From NCBI GenBank assembly GCA_029834535.1, contig JAQMWT010000042.1, forward strand, positions 1-64,000: 64,000 nt of DNA. Direction: 5' to 3'. The translations under genes were made by a program, and so were the position numbers. A model generated the notes under the pieces. It was not told the DNA's origin. It saw nothing but the letters and a program-made list of their open reading frames with translations, and did not search any database. Of this stretch, positions 56,382 to 64,000 are shown in pieces; the first letter of the stretch is position 1, and each line of letters starts with the position of its first letter. The DNA comes from Chrysophaeum taylorii. Lineage: Eukaryota > Sar > Pelagophyceae > Pelagomonadales > Pelagomonadaceae.

Positions 56382-56395
56382 CTGGGCCCATAACC
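56382..56395 (-). other. Primer-binding site of copia copy 2
   Basis: GGTTATGGGCCCAG on the minus strand directly follows the 5' LTR. The leader between it and gag (56381-55877) shows no gene. Confidence 0.85.
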
Positions 56396-56710
56396 TGCAG
56401 AGCATTAGCAAGCAGTGGTAAGTCACCCGGGAAACCACCCCGTCTCATCATGAACGTCTGGAAGTATTTAATTCGGGGAACGAAAAGGTATGTTCCCTAT
56501 ATCCTCAGAACACGACAGGCGGCATCTAGAACTACACGAGAAAGGTAAAGTGTATAGTGCTACATACCTCGGGGCGCGCTAGACCATGATGATGAGCGTA
56601 AGCACAAATCAGAGGACTATTTGATTGTGTAGAAAGGAAGAAGAAGGGGTAAGGAAGAGATCACGTTCTCGACGGACGGATAAGGGTAAGAGGCAGCAGA
56701 TTTCTCTGCA
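56396..56710 (-). repeat. 5' LTR of copia copy 2 (315 bp)
   Basis: It has the same ends as the other copia LTRs. In its 3' half it matches the partial LTR at 8908-9109 better than its partner at 44859-45171. Confidence 0.85.
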
Positions 56711-57473
56711 TTATCTCCATACTGTATCAAATATCGATCAAGAATCTCGAAACACGTCCGGATCCGATCACTCGAAGTAATTCACGTTGATTCCAACAAC
56801 GCTATCTGTCGCTGTAAAAACAGCACTCGCGGAATTCCAATCCGCTGGCAATTCAAAAATGCCCGTGGGTAGCGATCCCACTCGCTAAACAGCTTCCACC
56901 ATTCAGCTATACCAAAATCAATTCCCGGGAGAATGCGCTGCGATTTCCAACTCGCACGCGTGTTCGTCGTCACTCGGATCGTACGAACACAAACAACGTT
57001 CGCGTATATTCTCAACGCAAACCGGTCCAATGGAACTCCGTGTGCTTGATCAGGGCGCACGTACAAATCCGGACCACGTAATACAACACGTACGGCAGCA
57101 CTCGCTCGTCGGCGACCGATGTAGTCGCACGATCTCGTGTACTCCACCACGTATGGCGGCACAGAAAAACCTTCCCGACCCCCGGGTGACAAAGGGGGTA
57201 CTCACCGACTCGTCCTAGACCTCACTGAACGAGGAAAACACGGACTCGGGGTCGGGTATGCTCGCCACACACCTTGCTCACGTTCACCAAGCCTCTCGAC
57301 AAGATGGAGAGATGGTATATGATAGCAAGGATACTACAAGAATACAGCAAGAATGCTTCTCACAAGAGAGAGGTATGATGTCACTAAGAAGATAGGGAAA
57401 GGTGTCCCGTTGAACGGGTATCAAGCCTCGAGAGAGGGGGGGTTAGCCTTAGCGGTCAGGAGTTGCCGCCACA
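56711..57473 (-). mobile_element. Gypsy element G4: 5' LTR and leader only
   Basis: On the minus strand an LTR (57473-57154) is followed by a primer-binding site (about 57149-57130) and a leader with the same open frame as in G1 (about 57138-56782). It stops at the start of gag, where the LTR of copia copy 2 begins. It is a close relative of G1. No further parts are found. Confidence 0.82.
57154..57473 (-). repeat. LTR of G4 (320 bp)
   Basis: It is the reverse complement of the G1 LTR family, with ends TGTGGCGGCAACTCC and TGTGCCGCCA. Confidence 0.85.
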
Positions 57474-57919
57474 GTCCCGAGTCTGGAATCAGCGAAGCCA
57501 TTCGCTACACCACAAGACCCACAAGCTTTCTGGCAGCCGCTCAAACAGCGCCTAGATGATATATTAAATCAACTCGCCGTTGATCAAGCTATTCTCAAAG
57601 CCAGAATCGCCGCTGATAACGCTGCCTTAAGAGCCAAACACGCTGCCGAAAGAGCTGCGCTCGCCGCAGCAATCGAAGCTCGAGACGAGCAACTTGATCA
57701 AGACGTGCAACTCGATCAAGACGAGCAACTTGAACAAGCTCCCCAACCAGCTGTTCTTCCGGCAACTCTTCTCAAGCACAAGCAAACTTCTCACGAAGTC
57801 GCAAAGTCTCAGACCCAACTGCCTTCCCTCCGGACCCAGGCATAGCCAAGGTTACTCCACAACCTGGCACACCCCACATTCACGAGGACACTCCACCTCG
57901 TTCGAATATCGCACCAGCA

Positions 57920-60155
57920 ATGTTGAACACAACAACACCACCAACAAACATTACTCCCTTCACTCCACCAACCCCACCGGAGCCTCCACCTCCTTCACTG
58001 GAGCCTAACTCCCCACTATCGGCGACTCCCGCTACACCACCTATACAAGTTCCCCAACATCTTCGTCAACCCCCTCGCCGCACCACTCACCTCCTTGATG
58101 ATCATGCCACCTACTACGGCCATGACGGCCCCGGCACTTTCATCCCTGACCAAGCCCCACCGCGACTCAAGCTCCTGCCGCCCCACTGTCGGATTCCATT
58201 GTCCGATATCCGTCATTCTCCTCAAGACTTTCCTCTTCATCCACAAGACCATGCCACCTATGGCCACGACGGCCCCGGCACTTCCATTTACACCACAGCT
58301 CCTTCCGCGGCTCGAGCTACTGCCGTCCAACCATCGGACCCTCCTGACAGACCTTCATCACCTTTCGAAAGTCGCTGTTCCCCCGATTTGCCCCTCCACC
58401 CGCGTGACTATGCATTCCACGACTACGACCATTCCTCCGTCCCCACTCAAGCGAACACCCACCTCCTTTCTCAAAGTTCCAATGCACCTCCGTCTGAGCT
58501 CCAACGCGAGTTGGCCACAACTAAGGCTGCACTCCGCTCCCAAACCGCTGAATTGGCCGCAACTAAGGCCACGCTCATTCGCCAGGATGACGCTTTGTCC
58601 TCCACAGCCAACAAACTTATCATCACCGACGCCGCCCTGGCTTTTGCCACTGCCCAGCTCGCCATCCAAGCCGACGAACTGGTCTCCACCCACGCTGAAC
58701 TCCATCTCACCCACACCCAGCTCAAGGCACTCGAAACTGCCCACGCTGACATCCGCAGCTCCCACCTTGAAACCAACGCCGTCCTCCAAACCATTCTTAC
58801 CTCATTGGATGCCACCCACCCCACCCAAGATGCTGCATCGCATATTTTACCTCCTTTCCCCATCAACAACCAACCCTCATCCCGTTCGAACCAACCTCCA
58901 ATGCCTCTCCCCGATTCTCCCCGAGTATCATCACAACCTCTCCACGGATGCCCCGGACCTGGTTCTCCTGGTTCACCACCCACTCCGTCTCTCTGTTCTC
59001 AACCCCCCGCCATCTCTGGCCCCTCCTCTGCCAAATCACTCTTCGCCTCTCTGGCACCCCCTGAACCCCTTTGCACCCGCTCGCCTTATCAGCCATCTGG
59101 TTCATTCCAACTCGACCACATCCCCGCGTCCGAGTTGCGAGGGCGTACATTCAACACCGGCGACCGTACCCCTACCACCAGCGACGATCACCACGTGCAA
59201 TGTCCCACCAATAATCAAGACCACCCACATCAAGAGTCGACAAGTTCCGAACTATCAAAAGACAGCTCTTTGCCAGATGGTCATGCTCACCATCATGCTG
59301 CCAAGACATGCATAAGGGCTTCTTCTCTCTTCGGGCACAACGGCCCAGGAAGCAATCTTGTCGAAGAAACCCCAAGCCACCTCGTTCCTACTTTCGACAA
59401 GTCAAAGAAAAAGACACCTCGAGATGTTCCCGAGTATTATGCCTACATCGACTATGGCAACCACACCCAAGAACCTAAGGCTCCGCCGTATTCTATGCCC
59501 CGGGCACAAGAGCCGCAGGCCACTGACAACATCCCCTCTGATTCAGCCCCCTGGTATGATGCATACAGCGAAGAAGCAAGACCCACTTCACTAGTCTCGA
59601 AGATGGTCTCCTCGACCATTCCAGATCAGCCGCCTGATCCAAGCACCACCAATGACCCAGCAATGCCGTATCCACAAAGACAAGACACGCTGTCGACGGT
59701 CCCACGGTCACCATACTCGCAGGCACTCACCGCACCTGCAGGTATCCGCTCAGATTCACAAGGCATTCCCGCCTTATTCGATATCTCACGATCAGCAGCT
59801 CCCGATCACTTCGAAGCTGGTTCCGCCTCGCCGCCTCCCCTCCTCGAAGACAGGCGCGCACTGCCGCTCACCGGCGCTTGCTGCTGCACCCACCATCCAC
59901 CCTCTCGGTCGGATGCACTGGATCACACTGCTCAGCAGGTTGCATGGACCCATCTGCGACCACCATGTAACGATTTGATGGATGTCTTCGTACTAGCACC
60001 AGTCGCAGCACCTGATCACCCGCACCCCAACTTTCGGTCAGAGGACGCAATCCTTTCGGCTGCCGATCCTTATGTCTTACCGCGACCAAGCCTCTGGAAA
60101 GCTTTCCCCATGGCTGCAGCAACAGACACAGATTTCGAGAATTCTGAACGACCCG
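57920..60155 (+). pseudogene. Pro/Ser-rich, coiled-coil N-terminal part of the CCHC copia element
   Basis: The open stretch is rich in Pro, Ser, Thr and His, with repeated GHDGPGT segments. A regular coiled coil lies around 58490-58790 (LATTKAALRSQTAELAATKA). It is followed by the LINE-like insertion at 60156. I see no enzyme motif. It is probably a Gag-side structural extension, by position only. Confidence 0.45.
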
Positions 60156-60478
60156 GCCGTCCCGGAGTGAGACGGTGCCTGCTCGCCTCCCGGGCTGGCC
60201 GGTTAGCACCCGGAAAGTCCGCGCTGGGATGGGGTTCGCTCGGTTGGGCAGAACGCGACGGACAGGTCGATTGTTCGTGGACCAACACGTCCGCGGCCTG
60301 CAACGCTTTTGCACGACCTCGCACAAGACCGCGCGCAGTGGCGGTCCACCATCAACAAGCCCGTCCTCGTTCCTCGCCTCTGCCCCAACTGCGTGATTTT
60401 CCTCTGTGATTCCGTACCGGCTCCTGCCGGTCCGGCCTGGCTCCCATGCTCGGGAGAGGTCTGAAGTTAGTTTAGCTA
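60156..60478 (+). mobile_element. Diverged LINE-like insertion in the CCHC copia element
   Basis: The 10-base repeat gaacgacccg lies at 60146-60155 and 60479-60488. The right end has the common 3' end (tcgggagaggtctgaagttag) and a short tail. The middle has diverged strongly from the other copies, although cgcctcccgggc and ggccggtt are kept. It is probably an older member or sister family. Confidence 0.7.
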
Positions 60479-60719
60479 GAACGACCCGATCAGCCACAAA
60501 CTATGCACGATTCCATTGCGACGACTTCGGTCCTGTATGTCCCCTTGCATAGCTCTCTTCTGGACGCCACACGCTTGCGCTGCCTCCGGAAAATCGATGT
60601 TGCGCTCTCAGGACACATTCTCCGCGCACTATGCACAGACTCGCTCCAAACAAACCATTTCTGTAAGCATTTTCGCATCACTGGAATGCACGACAAACGC
60701 TCCACGCCAGCTGCCGGCT

Positions 60720-61000
60720 CCACCACAAACATGCACCCAAGTCACGTACGTTGCCTCCCTCAAAAGCGTCTTATCGCTCAGCACGTCACTCGACGCCTGC
60801 CCGCAGGGTAATACGTTCCTTGACTCCTGGAATATACCAGAAGCGCTGAGCCTGGAGGAATTGCGCACCACCAAGGTATTATAAACCAATTGCAAATACA
60901 ACTCAATGGGTAATACAGAGGGTGCCACCACAAACATGCACCCAAGTCACGTACGTCGCCTCCCTCAAAAGCGCATTATCGCTCAGCACCCGATGCATGA
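60720..61000 (+). repeat. Direct repeat of about 65 bases, 206 bases apart
   Basis: The segments at about 60724-60786 and 60930-60992 (accacaaacatgcacccaag through cgctcagcac) are nearly identical, so the intervening segment was bounded by a short duplication. Confidence 0.7.
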
Positions 61001-62738
61001 TACTGTTCGTGCAGACATCCGTGAAAACCGCGATATGAACTTCACGCGGCTCTACAAGCGCATTACAGATGTTTACATGGGCCACGGGGAGCGTGTAGCT
61101 CAATCCGCTATTGCTTCACTGCATACGCTGGTGTGCAACAATATTGATGATCTTGACAACTTCCTCAACAAGTTCATCACCGGAGTTCAAGTTGCTCGGC
61201 ATCATCAAGATTACCCCGATGCTACAGCGTTGCAATTGCTTCAAACGAAAATCCTTGATTCAATGTTGTCCAAGGATCTTATTGCGCTTGATGATAAACT
61301 GCAAGCATATGATGGTTTTGTTGATCGTCTCAATGCTAAGATTTTTGAAAGCGCGCAACACAAGCATACACTCATCAATGTCGCTATCAACAAGGGACCC
61401 CGCAATCGCGACAGTGACTCCAACCCTCCGCCTTGCCAAACCTGTGGTCGTCGCAATCATTCTACTGCTCAATGTTATTATCGCTCCCGTCAACATACTC
61501 ACTTGCGCTACAATCCGCGCCAACGTCCACGCCAAAATTCCCGTTCCAGGCCCCTGCCTCCCTTTTACAACACACACAACCGTGGTCCTTTTCCTCAACC
61601 CCACTACCCAATATCCAACAAACGCCCACGCGCTACTGTCATATGTCACTTTTGTGGCATTCCTGGTCATTACAAGAAAGACTGTCGCAAGCGTCAGCGC
61701 TACTTACACTCTCAAGCCCAGTCCCGACCTCACCCTCCTTTCCAATACCAACCTCGCCCGCCTCGTCCAAATCCACCATTATACCAAGACTACCTCTCTG
61801 CCCCAATACCACTCTTGCCCCCATCTCAACCCTCTCCGCCGCTTCTTGCGTTGCCACCCTCCACCACACCCTCTGTACCGCCTTCCACGGCCATGCCTTC
61901 CCCTACTGACCCACCTCCCGATGCTGCCAACTATCCCTCTTTCAATTTCCATATGTTCTCATTATCTACAACGGTCCACCAGGTCTTGGCTTCCACCAAC
62001 TCTCTCAACAATCTACTCACCGCCCGTGAGCGTGACTATCTTCACTACAACAACCGCTGTCTTGTTGTCTACGACACGGGTGCCAACGTTAATCTTTTTA
62101 ATTCCCCTTCCGGTTTTACTGATCTTGACGACACCCAACAACATGCCATCAACTCTGCTATTGGCACTGGATCTATCTCTGGCTCGGGCACTGCCCACTT
62201 AACGTTCCCTTCCATCGGCCTTATCGACAATCGTGGTCTTCCATTCCCAGCACCCACCCTTTCCGCCCCTCATGGCATCCATATCGCTTTTCCGCACACT
62301 CTCATCTCTCCTGGCCTTGGTGACAAGCGGGTTCTTTCTGACCGTGCCCTTGAGCAGGCTGGCTACGATTGTCATACGATCCAAGACGTTGGGCCTGCTC
62401 ACCCTCAACCAATATTGCGTCACCGCCAGACGCATCATGTCATTCCTCTGCACCGTCGCTGTGGTCTCCTGTTGATCGTATGTTGGATCGGCAACACCAC
62501 CGCTGCGCCTTCAACGGACTTTGTTTCCCCGTTTGTGGCATTTTCTTCCTGCCCTCGCATTCACGACCCTTGCGCTTTTCCAGCCGTGTCTCAGCGCACC
62601 CAACTCACTTTCGACCTGTGGCATGCTCGCCTTGGTCATTATAGTGCCTCTTACATCCGCCGGTTGTCCTCTCTCGCTGTTGCGCCCCTTTTTTCCCAAG
62701 TTCGGCGTCTCTTTCTTTTCGTGCTGCTTGTGCTTTAG
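60906..62738 (+). CDS. CCHC copia Gag, protease and start of the integrase region
   Basis: The open frame has a helical Gag core (YKRITDVYMGHGERVAQSAI; LLQTKILDSMLSKDL), two perfect C-x2-C-x4-H-x4-C knuckles (CQTCGRRNHSTAQC and CHFCGIPGHYKKDC, about 61432-61684) and a Pro-rich linker. A retropepsin with DTGANVNLFNS (about 62074) and the GAG-pre-integrase motif LWHARLGHYS (about 62619) follow. This order is that of Ty1/copia elements. The tail after 62690 runs toward the Helitron-like unit. Confidence 0.75.
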   Translation: MGNTEGATTNMHPSHVRRLPQKRIIAQHPMHDTVRADIRENRDMNFTRLYKRITDVYMGHGERVAQSAIASLHTLVCNNIDDLDNFLNKFITGVQVARHHQDYPDATALQLLQTKILDSMLSKDLIALDDKLQAYDGFVDRLNAKIFESAQHKHTLINVAINKGPRNRDSDSNPPPCQTCGRRNHSTAQCYYRSRQHTHLRYNPRQRPRQNSRSRPLPPFYNTHNRGPFPQPHYPISNKRPRATVICHFCGIPGHYKKDCRKRQRYLHSQAQSRPHPPFQYQPRPPRPNPPLYQDYLSAPIPLLPPSQPSPPLLALPPSTTPSVPPSTAMPSPTDPPPDAANYPSFNFHMFSLSTTVHQVLASTNSLNNLLTARERDYLHYNNRCLVVYDTGANVNLFNSPSGFTDLDDTQQHAINSAIGTGSISGSGTAHLTFPSIGLIDNRGLPFPAPTLSAPHGIHIAFPHTLISPGLGDKRVLSDRALEQAGYDCHTIQDVGPAHPQPILRHRQTHHVIPLHRRCGLLLIVCWIGNTTAAPSTDFVSPFVAFSSCPRIHDPCAFPAVSQRTQLTFDLWHARLGHYSASYIRRLSSLAVAPLFSQVRRLFLFVLLVL

Positions 62739-62744
62739 GTAAAA

Positions 62745-63690
62745 CAAGTGCAGGCCAGTAAGTTCACCTAGTCCCAATCTCTAACCCCTGGTCAGTAAGT
62801 TCACCTGGTCCCAGTAAGTTCACCTAGTCCCAATCTCTAACCTCAGTAAATTCGGCGTAAACCCACTCGTGCTCACATCCACTCACCCCACTCTCATTTG
62901 AACTCGTCGCTCTCACCCCCGCCAATCTAAGCTGCTTTGATCCGCACACGCCGCTAGCATTTGAGTTTACTCTAGAAACCCCAGTAAGTTCACTTGGTCC
63001 CAATAGGTTCGCCTGGTCTCTAAAGTTCACTTAGTCCCAATCTCTAACCTCCGTAAGTTCACCTGGTTCCAGTAAGTTCACCTGGGCCCAGTAAGTTCAC
63101 CTACAGTGCGCGTGTAGACGCCGGGAGGGGGCTTATCGGTATTGCGGAGCACGTGTGGGGTAGGGTGGAGTCGTCGACTCAGAAGAGGATATCCTCGGGG
63201 TTGCCGATCGACAGAGAGCCACGTAGAGCTGGACGTGACAGAAGACGGGCTTGTGGGCAACAGGACGCGGACCTCGCGGGGCGTCTGGCCCTGGCTCTTG
63301 GTGATCGTTTGGCGTAGGCGGGCCTTAAGGGATACAGGTTGGAGGAGCCTCGGTGACAACGACACGATCAATCATGTATCTGGTACCGTTGCAGTGGCCG
63401 TGCGACGGGTCGAGGTTGCGAAGACTTCAAGCTCGCGATCAAAGTCAGCATGCCGTTGGTTGTCAGGGAGTTGAAAACTCGACTGTAAAGAGCGAGGCGT
63501 CGTCTTCCGACCCAACCCAGTCGGCCGAAAAGAACTCCGACGCCTCGTCTCCGGGAAAAAAAGGCCGCGGTCATGCGCGCGTTGTCAGCATCGACAACAT
63601 CGTTTCGACGGGGCGTGAGAATGGCGCGCTGAAAGAGCCGCCGCGGGTCGTGGAAATAGTCTGCGAGGTCGCCGTAGACGGCTTGGAGGA
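62745..63690 (-). mobile_element. Helitron-like unit at the right end
   Basis: It begins at the same tip, tgcaggccagtaag, as the triplet units, with the minisatellite, the helicase C-terminal segment ([20 protein letters not shown]) and the DYFHDPRRLFQRAILTPRR segment on the minus strand. It breaks off at 63690, short of the other units, against different sequence. Confidence 0.68.
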
Positions 63691-64000
63691 AGGGCTCCAC
63701 GAACGAACAAGGTCTCAAGGTTGTCGATTTTGTCCATCGCCGAGCGTGCCTTGACGTTGCTCGGGAAGGGCTGGGCGAAAACGGAGAGGAATTCATTGCG
63801 GCACTGATCGGGGCCCACACCAGCCTTCGGCCGGAGCGTGCGGTAAGTTTCACGCAGGGCGACCGAGAGTGTGGCGAGCCCTTGCGGGTGGTTGGGGAAA
63901 GTGTGAAGGTCCTCCTTGCGAGCAGGGTGTTTGGATACGAGTTGGCGCATGACGTCTGGGTGGCATGGGTCGGCGATGCCCAGGCTGGTGAGGATACGGC
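63691..64000 (-). pseudogene. Edge of a LINE reverse transcriptase-like coding region
   Basis: The minus strand reads RQLVSKHPARKEDLHTFPNH, LRETYRTLRPKAGVGPDQCR and FLSVFAQPFP. The spacing and the AGVGPDQ turn resemble the region before the RT core of LINE-type elements (K-x-x-x-GPD). It runs off the window. The assignment is by pattern only. Confidence 0.35.

Larger units (their letters stand above)
44859..56710 (-). mobile_element. Copia copy 2: near full-length methyltransferase-bearing element
   Basis: The element of about 11.85 kb has LTRs at both ends, on the minus strand: 5' LTR 56710-56396, 3' LTR 45171-44859. Coding order is Gag, protease, methyltransferase, integrase, reverse transcriptase, RNase H, then two extra coding segments before the 3' LTR. 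The LTRs differ by some 6-7 percent and belong to different LTR subgroups. The flanks are two different gypsy elements (G3 left, G4 right). It therefore looks like a product of recombination between copies rather than a single insertion. It is lightly broken, with a handful of breaks. Confidence 0.85.
57474..62744 (+). mobile_element. Copia-type element of another family, 5' and 3' truncated
   Basis: This is a coding region without recognised LTRs. A coiled-coil part (about 57540-57845) comes first, then a long Pro/Ser/Thr-rich part with a second coiled coil, a helical Gag core, two CCHC knuckles, a retropepsin and the start of a GAG-pre-integrase domain. It begins against the G4 LTR and ends at a Helitron-like unit. 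No methyltransferase is present in the surviving part. It is broken, with a few breaks and one LINE-like insertion. Confidence 0.72.

Overview
The window looks like repeat-rich nuclear DNA of a protist. I see one well-supported host gene, a pyruvate dehydrogenase kinase-like protein, and one decayed host-like gene. Almost everything else is nested transposable elements. The standard code, an apparently uninterrupted kinase gene, tetranucleotide repeats and retroelements that carry cytosine methyltransferase domains would fit an alveolate such as Perkinsus. That assignment is inference.

Layout. 1-1144: 5' end of an old copia-type element. 1145-8611: copia copy 1 (5' LTR, Gag, protease, methyltransferase, integrase), cut off at a LINE-like fragment (8612-8907). 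8908-9909: leader and gag piece of a third copia copy. 9910-20958: gypsy element G1, holding two LINE-like insertions and a small inverted-repeat element. 20959-21920: unassigned DNA and simple or tandem repeats. 21921-22147 and 33481-34190: two halves of a Helitron-like (Pif1 helicase) repeat, split by gypsy element G2 (22148-33476). G2 itself holds a tandem triplet of the Helitron-like repeat and, in its 3' LTR, another LINE-like insertion. 34251-35621: the kinase gene. 36430-37610, minus strand: the decayed host-like gene. 37615-44858: 5' part of gypsy element G3. 44859-56710, minus strand: copia copy 2 with two LTRs. 56711-57473, minus strand: LTR and leader of a further gypsy copy, G4. 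57474-62744: a different copia family with CCHC knuckles, holding a LINE-like insertion. 62745-63690: another Helitron-like unit. 63691-64000: edge of a LINE reverse transcriptase.

The most striking theme is DNA methyltransferase capture. Both copia copies and all three gypsy elements with a surviving coding region carry a C5-cytosine methyltransferase-like domain inside the polyprotein. The copia and gypsy domains differ enough, and sit in different enough slots, to suggest separate captures. In the copia family, a short TxxSLNY peptide recurs at the borders of Gag, methyltransferase, integrase, RT-RNase H and two extra 3' coding segments. This looks like a set of polyprotein processing sites that would free the methyltransferase.

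The second theme is the kinase, which carries a canonical EF-hand calcium loop between its two usual domains. LTR elements are treated as fossils here: their parts are given, but not the changes that broke them.
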